This document shows, piece by piece, positions 34,377 through 42,268 of a stretch of DNA of 64,000 nt. This stretch comes from Imperialibacter sp965651695. GTDB lineage: Bacteria > Bacteroidota > Bacteroidia > Cytophagales > Cyclobacteriaceae. Both the position numbers and the translations under genes were made by a program. The notes beneath the pieces were generated by a model, which saw only the letters and a list, made by a program, of their open reading frames with translations, had not been told where the DNA came from and ran no database searches. The DNA lies in assembly GCA_965651695.1 (NCBI GenBank), contig CBFGTI010000006.1:15046-79045 (forward strand), written 5' to 3'. The number at the start of each line of letters is the position of its first letter. The stretch's first letter is position 1.

Positions 34377-35867
34377 TTAGTCTTCGTCCCGTACCTGAAG
34401 CACCATTACGGCGGCTATGATAAAGGACACCCCGCCAATAAGCAGGGCGTAAATGGCTTCACCGTCAAACAGCCGCTTTACCAAAAACCCCAGGACCGAC
34501 GCGGCACATATTTGTGGGATTACGATAAAAAAATTGAAAATACCCATGTACACGCCCATTTTCCGGAGGGGTATTGCGCCAGCCAAAATTGCATAAGGCA
34601 TGGCTAAAATGCTTGCCCACACAAGGCCCACGCCTACAAATGGTATTAACAACAAAACGGGCGATTTAATAAAGAAAATGGAAATGAAGCTAATGCCTCC
34701 AACCAGCAGCGAAATCATATGCGTGATCTTTCGGGAGGTTTTGCCAGCCAGCCAAATTAAACCAAAGGCTAATATGGCCGCTGCTCCGTTGTACACCGAG
34801 AACAATACGCCTACCCAATCAGCTCCATCGTTATACAATTGCGATTGTACATCTCTGGTGCCATACACATGGGACGTAACGGCCGCAGTTGTATAAATCC
34901 ACATGGCAAAAAGCGAAAACCACGAGAAGAACTGTACAACAGCCAGCTGCTTCATGGCTTTTGGCATCCGGTTTAGGTCGCCAATAATAGACGTTAATCC
35001 ATTCCTTCTGCCGGCTTTTTGCATGCCGCCTGCCACCCACTCGATTACACCAAATACTGCAAAACCAATCGCCAGTATATAAACTTCTTTTTCAGCCTGC
35101 ACATAGCTGAGGCCAAGGGTGAGAGCAAGGCCAATTACCAGCAGAAATGAACCGGTTTTAAAGAATGTTGCCGCATCCGGCTCCGATTTGCCCTCCTCGT
35201 CGCTTTTGGCAGTGATGTTGCCCTTTTCAAAGGCCTCAAATTCGGCGGGCGAATATTCACGGGTCCTCAACACCGTCCACAAAATTGCAAGCATAAATGC
35301 CAGTGCCCCAAAGTAAAATGAGTATTTCACAGATGGTGGGATCACGCCTGCTTCAGCCGTGTTGGCTATCCCAAACCAGTTGGTAAGCATATAAGGCAAT
35401 GCCGAGGCTATCACGGCACCGGTGCCGATAAAGAAACTCTGCATGGCAAAGCCCTTGGTTCGCTGCTCTGCCGGCAGCATGTCACCTACGAATGCCCGGA
35501 ATGGTTCCATCGAAACGTTAATTGATGCATCCATTACCCACAGCATGCCCGCTGCCACCCACAGCGCAGGCGAATTAGGCATGATAATAAGCGCAATAGA
35601 GGCGAGAATTGCCCCTACCAGGAAATAAGGTCTCCTCCGGCCAAGCCTGTTCCAGGTATTATCGCTCATGTGCCCGATAATGGGCTGAATGAGCAGCCCG
35701 GTAACTGGTGCGGCTATCCATAAAATAGGTATGTTGTCAATTTCTGCACCGAGGGTCTCGAAAATTCTTGATACGTTGGCATTTTGAAGTGCAAAGCCAA
35801 ATTGTATTCCTAAGAAACCGAAACTCATGTTCCAGATCTGCCAGAAGCTAAGCCGTGGTTTTTGCAT
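34377..35867 (-). CDS. MFS sugar transporter, SLC45/maltose type
   Basis: 496 residues with about 12 membrane segments. NMSFGFLGIQFGFALQNANVSRIFETLG and IGHMSDNTWNRLGRRRPYFLVG (the MFS cytoplasmic loop signature) match the maltose/sucrose SLC45-like group common in Bacteroidota glucan loci. A charged central loop (residues about 205-235) separates the two halves. It should carry maltose or maltodextrins across the inner membrane with a proton. It is located upstream of the glucanotransferase gene on the same strand (191-bp gap) and downstream of the LacI gene, so regulation by that protein is likely. Confidence 0.9.
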   Translation of the reverse strand: MQKPRLSFWQIWNMSFGFLGIQFGFALQNANVSRIFETLGAEIDNIPILWIAAPVTGLLIQPIIGHMSDNTWNRLGRRRPYFLVGAILASIALIIMPNSPALWVAAGMLWVMDASINVSMEPFRAFVGDMLPAEQRTKGFAMQSFFIGTGAVIASALPYMLTNWFGIANTAEAGVIPPSVKYSFYFGALAFMLAILWTVLRTREYSPAEFEAFEKGNITAKSDEEGKSEPDAATFFKTGSFLLVIGLALTLGLSYVQAEKEVYILAIGFAVFGVIEWVAGGMQKAGRRNGLTSIIGDLNRMPKAMKQLAVVQFFSWFSLFAMWIYTTAAVTSHVYGTRDVQSQLYNDGADWVGVLFSVYNGAAAILAFGLIWLAGKTSRKITHMISLLVGGISFISIFFIKSPVLLLIPFVGVGLVWASILAMPYAILAGAIPLRKMGVYMGIFNFFIVIPQICAASVLGFLVKRLFDGEAIYALLIGGVSFIIAAVMVLQVRDED

Positions 35868-35968
35868 GGGTCTGTTACAAAAAATGATAAGTTAGATTGG
35901 AATCGTCTAAAAATAGTGAGCCGGTGTAGTGCCAGCAGCCAACGCCAGGCGGAGGCGCTGCGTTTCCA

Positions 35969-36991
35969 CTACCTCATGGAAGATTTTCTAATGATGAGCT
36001 TTGTTTTAAGAATCTCAGTCCGTGGTTCAAATTGATCTTCATCTGTCTCCGACTCCTCTATGAAAAGCTGAGCCGCTTTTTGCCCCATTTCAAACCCAGG
36101 TTGCGACACAGTAGACAATGAAGGTTCCATTAACGAAGAAATCTGCCAGTCGCTAAATCCCACAATAGCCACATCTTTTGGCACGGAAATGCTCCTTTCG
36201 CGCAATGCTATCATAGCACCTATACCTACCATGTCGTTGTTGGCAAAAATTCCGTCGAAATTCAGCTTACGATTAAATAGCGTCGCAATCTGCCGGCCAC
36301 CTTCATCAAAAGTGGTTTGCTCGCAGTGAATGATCAGGTTCTCGTCGATGTCGAGGTTATGCTTTTTAAGTGCGGCTATGTACCCCTCCCTCCTGTTCTT
36401 TGTGATGTCGAGGTTCTTGGGCCCCTCCAGGTGCACAATTTTTTTACACCCTATACCAATCAAGTGTTCAGTGGCCTGAAAAGCACCATCGTAATCATCA
36501 ACTATCACCCGGCTGGTATTTAGCTCCTCACAAATGCGGTCGAAGAAAACAAGCGGGATACCCCGGTCGATCAGGTTTCTGAAGTGGTCGTACTTCAGCG
36601 TTTCTTTGCTTAGCGAGGCCAGAATGCCATCCACACGGCTGTTGACCAACGCATTGGTGTCCGACACCTCCCTTTGGTACGACTCGTTTGTTTGCGAAAT
36701 AATTACGTTATAACCCGCCTTGTAAGCTACATCTTCAATGCCACTAATAATGGTTGAGAAAAAAAAGTGAACGATCTCAGGAATAATAACCCCAATGGTG
36801 TTTGTCTTGCTCTTCCTCAAGCTCAGGGCAATAAAATTGGGCTGATAATTCAGTTTGGCGGCCAGGTCAGCCACCGCCTTCTTAGTTTCTTTGCTTATAT
36901 CCGGATGATCTTTTAGCGCCCTCGATACCGTTGAAGGTGAAATATTTAACTCGCGGGCAATGTCTTTTATGGTTACTGGTGGATTTTTCAT
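35969..36991 (-). CDS. LacI-family transcriptional regulator
   Basis: 340 residues. The N-terminal helix-turn-helix TIKDIARELNISPSTVSRALKDHPDIS is followed by hinge helix YQPNFIALSLRKSKT. The periplasmic-binding-protein-like domain runs to the end: TIGVIIPEIVHFFFSTIISGIED, FFDRICEELNTSRVIVDDYDGAFQA, IFANNDMVGIGAMIALRE and VGFSDWQISSLMEPSLSTVSQPG. It binds a sugar and controls transcription. It is divergent from the aldolase-amylase operon and upstream of the MFS-malQ genes, so both flanking transcripts are likely targets. A LacI-like palindrome upstream of susC (42028-42050) is a further candidate site. Confidence 0.94.
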   Translation of the reverse strand: MKNPPVTIKDIARELNISPSTVSRALKDHPDISKETKKAVADLAAKLNYQPNFIALSLRKSKTNTIGVIIPEIVHFFFSTIISGIEDVAYKAGYNVIISQTNESYQREVSDTNALVNSRVDGILASLSKETLKYDHFRNLIDRGIPLVFFDRICEELNTSRVIVDDYDGAFQATEHLIGIGCKKIVHLEGPKNLDITKNRREGYIAALKKHNLDIDENLIIHCEQTTFDEGGRQIATLFNRKLNFDGIFANNDMVGIGAMIALRERSISVPKDVAIVGFSDWQISSLMEPSLSTVSQPGFEMGQKAAQLFIEESETDEDQFEPRTEILKTKLIIRKSSMR

Positions 36992-37134
36992 CTACATTTT
37001 ATTTTTACACCCTCCTTATCACGGCAAATCAATATTGTCCATTCCGATCCGCCGTTTTCAGTGTGTAAGATATAATTTTTATACCATTCTGTAATATAGA
37101 AAATATCTCAACACCTAAACTTTGAAAAAGAGCT

Positions 37135-37165
37135 TTTGCTTATTTCTCAATTAGGAATAATTTTG
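37135..37165 (+). promoter_or_regulatory. Bacteroidota-type promoter of aldolase-amylase operon
   Basis: TTTG at 37135-37138, 19-bp spacer, TAATTTTG at 37158-37165: a full match to the TTTG-N(17-23)-TAnnTTTG consensus. It lies inside a longer open frame (from 37136), which supports ATG 37211 as the true aldolase start. Confidence 0.7.
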
Positions 37166-37210
37166 ACCCTCCTTCCGGGGAGACAATATATTCATTCTAA
37201 AAACAAAACT

Positions 37211-38275
37211 ATGAGATTCAGAGCAGGCGTACTAACCGGTGACGAGGTAAAGGAATTGTTCGACTATGCCAATAAAAATGACTTCGCACTGCCGGCTGTA
37301 AACGTTATTAATACTAATTCAGTAAATGCAGTGCTTGAAACGGCCAAAGCGGTCAATTCACCCGTAATCATTCAGTTTTCTAACGGCGGCGCCTCTTTTT
37401 ATGCTGGCAAAGGTCTGAGCAACGACAACCAGCAATCGGCTATAGTGGGTGGAATTTCCGGTGCACAGCACGTGCACCTGATGGCCGAAAAATATGGCGT
37501 GCCTGTAATACTGCACACCGACCATTGTGCCAAAAAGCTCCTTCCCTGGATAGATGGCCTGCTGGACGCCGGTGAAAAATTCTACGAACAGAATAAAAAG
37601 CCCCTATACAGCAGCCACATGCTCGACCTTTCTGAGGAGCCTCTGGAAGAAAATATCGAGATCTGCGCCAAATATTTCAAGCGGATGGCGAAGCTGGGCA
37701 TGACTATAGAAATAGAGCTGGGAGTAACCGGCGGCGAAGAAGACGGCGTAGACAACACGCATGTCGATAACTCAAAGCTTTATACGCAACCCGAGGAGGT
37801 AGCTTTTGCCTACGAAAACCTTAAAGCTATAAGCGACAGGTTTACTATTGCGGCTGCCTTTGGCAACGTACACGGAGTATACAAGCCTGGCAATGTGAAA
37901 CTGATGCCTGTTATATTGAAAAACTCGCAGGAGTACATCAAGAAGAAGTATAACACAGGCGACCTCCCAGTTAATTTTGTGTTCCATGGAGGGTCGGGCT
38001 CGTCACGCGAGGAGATACGGGAGGCGATCTCCTATGGCGCCATCAAAATGAATATCGACACCGACATGCAGTGGGCTTTTTGGGATGGCGTTAAAAACTT
38101 CTACAAGGCAAATGAAGGCTACCTCCAGGCGCAGATTGGAAACCCTGAGGGCGACGACAAGCCGAATAAGAAGTTTTACGATCCCCGTGTATGGCTAAGA
38201 GAGGGCGAAAAGAGCTTTGTGAAAAGACTTCAGCACTCTTTTGAAGACTTGAATTGCCTGAACCGAAACGCTTAA
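37211..38275 (+). CDS. fbaA: Class II fructose-bisphosphate aldolase
   Basis: 354 residues from ATG 37211 (MRFRAGVLTGDEVKELFDYAN). VIIQFSNGGASFYAGKGL and VILHTDHCAKKLLPW contain zinc-ligand His and catalytic Asp. EIELGVTGGEEDGV is the class II signature. FGNVHGVYKPGNVKL and FVFHGGSGSSREEI add the remaining His ligands, and NIDTDMQWAFW ends the active site. It is the class IIA type, about 350 residues, like the E. coli FbaA. It cleaves fructose-1,6-bisphosphate in glycolysis. The stop codon is 11 bp before the start of the first amylase gene, so a core glycolytic enzyme is co-transcribed with exported amylases, which is unusual. Confidence 0.95.
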   Translation: MRFRAGVLTGDEVKELFDYANKNDFALPAVNVINTNSVNAVLETAKAVNSPVIIQFSNGGASFYAGKGLSNDNQQSAIVGGISGAQHVHLMAEKYGVPVILHTDHCAKKLLPWIDGLLDAGEKFYEQNKKPLYSSHMLDLSEEPLEENIEICAKYFKRMAKLGMTIEIELGVTGGEEDGVDNTHVDNSKLYTQPEEVAFAYENLKAISDRFTIAAAFGNVHGVYKPGNVKLMPVILKNSQEYIKKKYNTGDLPVNFVFHGGSGSSREEIREAISYGAIKMNIDTDMQWAFWDGVKNFYKANEGYLQAQIGNPEGDDKPNKKFYDPRVWLREGEKSFVKRLQHSFEDLNCLNRNA

Positions 38276-38286
38276 CGGCGCACGCA

Positions 38287-40170
38287 ATGAAGCTCGGGCG
38301 AATTGTACTATATAAAGTTGCGCTACCCATTGTGGTGACTGCAGTAACCGTTAGTTGCAATTCGCCCGAAAAAATTTCCGAAACAGCAAAGCCCGCCGCA
38401 ACAGACTCCGCATCAATGCACAGCAGTTCAAACAAACTAATTGTTTATCAGGTAATGACCCGTCTGTTTGGAAACAAAACCTCCCTTAACAAAAGGTATG
38501 GTACCGCGGCAGAAAATGGGGTTGGCAAATTTAACGACATCACGGCCGAAGCCCTTAGGGAAATAAAAGAGCTTGGCAGCACGCACATCTGGTATACCGG
38601 CGTAATTGAACACGCTACCATGACCGATTTTTCAGCTTTCGGTATCCCTCTCGACGATGCCGATGTAGTGAAAGGCAGAGCAGGCTCGCCCTATGCCATC
38701 AAAGACTATTATGACGTAAACCCCGACCTGGCAACAGACATACCGAAACGAATGGAGGAGTTTGAAGCCCTGGTAGAACGCACACACGATGCCGGCCTTA
38801 AAGTGCTAATTGATTTTGTGCCCAACCATGTGGCAAGAAGATACACGTCGGATGCCAAACCCGAGGGTATTGCAGATTTTGGAGCCGCCGACAACACAGC
38901 GGAGGCTTTCAATCCTGGCAATAATTTCTATTACATACCCGGGCAGCCTTTTCAGGTGCCGGCCGGTTACGACCCGCTACCCCGCGAAAGACACCCCTCC
39001 CACGACCGCAGGTTTGAAGAAATACCCGCAAAAGCTACAGGAAACGACGTATTTTCGGCCACACCTTCCATACACGATTGGTTCGAAACAGTAAAGCTCA
39101 ACTATGGTGTTGACTACCAGAATAATCGTGAAAAATATTTTGACCCCGTGCCCGACACCTGGCACAAAATGTACGACATCCTCTCCTATTGGGCTTCGAA
39201 AGGAGTAGACGGATTTCGCTGCGACATGGCCGAAATGGTGCCTGTGGAGTTTTGGGAATGGGTGATTCCCAAAATAAAAGAACGGTTTCCGCAAATGCTT
39301 TTTGTTGCAGAAATCTATAAGCCAAATGAATACAGAGACTATTTGTTCAGAGGGAAATTTGACTACCTCTACGACAAGGTGGAACTGTACGACACGCTCA
39401 GGCACATTGTAGAAGGCAAGGCAAATACTGACCATATCACACCCATTTGGCAGCGTCAGGAGGGAATCGGTCATTTGATGTTGCGATTTCTTGAGAACCA
39501 CGACGAGCAGCGAATTGCCTCTCCATTTTTTGCTGGCCGGGCAGAGTACGCTATTCCGGCTATGGCCTTAACCGCATTCATGCACACAGGGCCGGTAATG
39601 GTGTACTTCGGGCAAGAAGTAGGCGAACCCGGTGCAGGCAATGAAGGCTTTCAGGGTGAGGACGGCAGAACCACCATATTCGATTATTGGGGAGTGCCCT
39701 CCCACCAGGCCTGGATGAATAATGGCAAATTTGACGGCGGCAAGCTTACTGAGGAACAGCGGAAGCTCCGTGACGGTTACAAGAAAATATTGCATCTCTG
39801 CAAAGGAGAGGAACTGATTAACGAAGGCAGTTTTTATGACCTCCACTTTTTTAACAGAAGCGATAGTTATAAGGGGTACAGCAACAACATTTACACCTTC
39901 TTAAGACACAATGACACGGAAGCAATTCTAATTGCAGCAAATTTCAACAAGACTGCTACTGAAAAACCAACTGTAAAAATACCGTTGGATGCGCTGGAAA
40001 AGTTTGGCATGGGTACGTCCGCAGCCATCACCTTTACAGTACATGACAATGCCAACGACAAGCAACAAATAGCGGTCGGTGATTTAAGTCAGCAAAACAT
40101 TGAAAACAAAGGCTTCACTTTTGACATAGCACCCAATACATACCGGATTTTCCGGCTAACTTCTAACTAA
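38287..40170 (+). CDS. GH13 alpha-amylase-family lipoprotein
   Basis: 627 residues from ATG 38287; the frame continues upstream into the aldolase but this ATG precedes a lipoprotein signal (VVTAVTVSC). The four GH13 regions are present: DFVPNH near residue 175, GFRCDMAEM with the nucleophile Asp near 311, VAEIY with acid/base Glu near 341, and FLENHDEQR near 402. The start of the mature part, LIVYQVMTRLFGN, is the usual opening strand. A C-terminal beta domain closes the protein. It should hydrolyse alpha-1,4-glucans in the periplasm or on the surface. The next amylase starts 7 bp after its stop. Confidence 0.93.
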   Translation: MKLGRIVLYKVALPIVVTAVTVSCNSPEKISETAKPAATDSASMHSSSNKLIVYQVMTRLFGNKTSLNKRYGTAAENGVGKFNDITAEALREIKELGSTHIWYTGVIEHATMTDFSAFGIPLDDADVVKGRAGSPYAIKDYYDVNPDLATDIPKRMEEFEALVERTHDAGLKVLIDFVPNHVARRYTSDAKPEGIADFGAADNTAEAFNPGNNFYYIPGQPFQVPAGYDPLPRERHPSHDRRFEEIPAKATGNDVFSATPSIHDWFETVKLNYGVDYQNNREKYFDPVPDTWHKMYDILSYWASKGVDGFRCDMAEMVPVEFWEWVIPKIKERFPQMLFVAEIYKPNEYRDYLFRGKFDYLYDKVELYDTLRHIVEGKANTDHITPIWQRQEGIGHLMLRFLENHDEQRIASPFFAGRAEYAIPAMALTAFMHTGPVMVYFGQEVGEPGAGNEGFQGEDGRTTIFDYWGVPSHQAWMNNGKFDGGKLTEEQRKLRDGYKKILHLCKGEELINEGSFYDLHFFNRSDSYKGYSNNIYTFLRHNDTEAILIAANFNKTATEKPTVKIPLDALEKFGMGTSAAITFTVHDNANDKQQIAVGDLSQQNIENKGFTFDIAPNTYRIFRLTSN

Positions 40171-40177
40171 CCTGACA

Positions 40178-41860
40178 ATGAAACCATTTTTGAAAATATT
40201 TTTTGCGGCATTTCTTATCGTCGCTGCCGGCTGCCAATCGGCCAACCAAACTGCTGAAACCACAGAGAAAACTCCAGCTCCATTTTTGTGGGAAAACGCA
40301 ACTATCTACTTCCTGCTGACGGATCGGTTCCAAAACGGCGATAAGAGCAATGACGTAAACTTCGGGCGAACCCTCCCCACCTCCCCACTTCGTGGATTTA
40401 TGGGAGGCGATATTAAAGGCATCACGCAAAAAATCAATGACGGCTATTTTACTGATTTAGGCGTAAATGCCATCTGGTTTACTCCCGTGGTGGAGCAAAT
40501 TCATGGGCTTGTGGATGAGGGCTTTGGGGCCAACTACGGGTTTCATGGTTACTGGACCAAAGACTGGACCGCGCTTGATCCGAATTTTGGCACAAGAGAG
40601 GACCTCAAAACACTGGTGCAAACCGCCCACAGCAAGGGGATAAGGATAATACTGGATGTAGTGCTAAACCACACCGGCCCCGTAACTGAAGAAGACAAAG
40701 TATGGCCTGCAGATTGGGTAAGAACTGAGCCTCAATGTACGTACCAGGGCTACGAGTCGACCATTTCCTGTACACTTGTTAAAAATCTGCCCGACATCCT
40801 CACCGAAAGCGACCAGCCGGTAGAGCTGCCACAGTTTCTTGTAGAAAAATGGAAGGCTGAGGGAAGGTATGAGGCAGAAATGAAAGAATTGGATGACTTC
40901 TTTGAAAGAACCGGCTACCCCAGAGCGCCTCGCTATTACCTGATTAAATGGCTCACCGACTACGTGCAGGAATTTGGCGTCGACGGATTCAGGGTCGATA
41001 CTGCAAAGCATGTCGAGGAAAGCATCTGGGGTGAGTTGTTTGAACAGGTGAAATTAGCCTTTGCTACCTGGAAGCAGGAAAACCCCGCAGAGAAGCTTGA
41101 CGATAATGACTTCTTTATGATGGGAGAAGTTTATGGATACGGCATTAGCGGCGGCAGGATGTACAATTTCAACGATGTTGAAGTGGACTTTTTCAACCAG
41201 GGATTTACGAGCCTGATCAATTTCGAATTTAAAACTGACGCAGGCCAAAGTGACTATGAAGCAATTTTCACAAAGTATGATTCCATACTTAATACGAGCC
41301 TGAGCGGAAAAGGCACCGTTAACTATATAAGCTCTCACGACGACGGCGGGCCTTTCGACCTCAAACGAGAACGGGTAATAGAGGCAGGTACCAAGCTGCT
41401 ACTCACCCCCGGCGCTGCACAAATATATTATGGCGATGAATCTGGCAGGTCGCTAAGCATTGAAGAAGCCGAGGGAGATGCAAGGCTCAGGTCTTTTATG
41501 AATTGGGAGCAAATTGAAGCGAACGACTCAATTGGGGGTGTTCCGGCACGAGCAATACTTTCGCACTGGCAAAAGCTTGGCACATTCAGGAGAGACCACC
41601 CTGCTGTTGGGGCCGGCAAGCATCAGCAGCTTAGTTCCGATCCCTATGTTTTTAGCCGCACCCTTTCTGTTGACGGCTACACCAATGCGGTTGTAGTAGG
41701 CCTGGGTATGAAAACCGGTGAAAAAACAATTGCACTGAACAATACCTTTGAAGATGGCACGGAGCTAACAGATTACTATGGCGGAGGCACGTTTACGGTA
41801 GAAAACAACAGCGTAACCGTTAACTCCAATGAAACGATTGTCCTGCTGGGGGAAAAGTAA
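40178..41860 (+). CDS. GH13 alpha-amylase lipoprotein
   Basis: 560 residues. Lipobox VAAGC near residue 19 gives a lipid anchor. GH13 regions: DVVLNH near 160, GFRVDTAKH with nucleophile near 272, MMGEVYG near 313 and YISSHDDGG near 385. The N-terminal ATIYFLLTDRFQNGD and GFMGGDIKGITQKINDGYFTDLGVNAIWFTP match periplasmic amylases of the MalS-like type. It begins 7 bp after the previous amylase, forming an aldolase-amylase-amylase operon that ends at the terminator at 41898. The sequence is only distantly similar to its neighbour, so the two probably divide the substrates rather than being a recent duplication. Confidence 0.93.
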   Translation: MKPFLKIFFAAFLIVAAGCQSANQTAETTEKTPAPFLWENATIYFLLTDRFQNGDKSNDVNFGRTLPTSPLRGFMGGDIKGITQKINDGYFTDLGVNAIWFTPVVEQIHGLVDEGFGANYGFHGYWTKDWTALDPNFGTREDLKTLVQTAHSKGIRIILDVVLNHTGPVTEEDKVWPADWVRTEPQCTYQGYESTISCTLVKNLPDILTESDQPVELPQFLVEKWKAEGRYEAEMKELDDFFERTGYPRAPRYYLIKWLTDYVQEFGVDGFRVDTAKHVEESIWGELFEQVKLAFATWKQENPAEKLDDNDFFMMGEVYGYGISGGRMYNFNDVEVDFFNQGFTSLINFEFKTDAGQSDYEAIFTKYDSILNTSLSGKGTVNYISSHDDGGPFDLKRERVIEAGTKLLLTPGAAQIYYGDESGRSLSIEEAEGDARLRSFMNWEQIEANDSIGGVPARAILSHWQKLGTFRRDHPAVGAGKHQQLSSDPYVFSRTLSVDGYTNAVVVGLGMKTGEKTIALNNTFEDGTELTDYYGGGTFTVENNSVTVNSNETIVLLGEK

Positions 41861-41897
41861 TTTACCGGGTGCGGCAAGCCGACATTTATAAAAATTG

Positions 41898-41925
41898 AAA
41901 AGGAGGCAATAGCCTCCTTTTTTTT
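41898..41925 (+). terminator. Rho-independent terminator of aldolase-amylase operon
   Basis: AAAAGGAGGC pairs with GCCTCCTTTT across AATA and is followed by more T's. It separates the operon from the susC/susD transcript. Confidence 0.9.
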
Positions 41926-42027
41926 ACCCTTTCGTCGCAAGAGTTTTCCTGGTTTTCTGAATAGATTTTAATCAATCCCATCGCTTCCTAAAAATTAGAC
42001 TTTTCTAAGAAGTAGTACAAAAATACC

Positions 42028-42050
42028 GGAAACGTTTTCGCAAACGATTA
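42028..42050. promoter_or_regulatory. Candidate LacI-type operator upstream of susC
   Basis: GGAAACGTTTTCGCAAACGATTA contains AAACGTTT, a perfect 8-bp palindrome with the CG centre typical of LacI-family operators, followed 4 bp later by a related AAACGATT. It lies about 230 bp before the susC start. The obvious binder is the LacI-family protein at 35969-36991. I did not see an equally good copy in the aldolase or MFS upstream regions. Confidence 0.45.
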
Positions 42051-42268
42051 CATTAAAATTATATCAATCCAAGCTGAATAAAAGTTGGATTTTTCTGCAC
42101 CCGGGTTAGCATTATTCATAATTTTTGAGAAAATTGTAAGGATTTTACTAAGTTGGAAAAGGTACTATTGACACATTTGCACTGCACTTGAATCTCCTGT
42201 CCTTCTTCATTTTTAGTCAAAGTCGTGAGTTTAAAGCAATTACCAAACAACTATTAAACTACATTTTT

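Noticed and set aside
37136..37210. Longer N-terminus for the aldolase
   Set aside because: The added residues overlap the promoter, and family members begin near MRFRAGVL.
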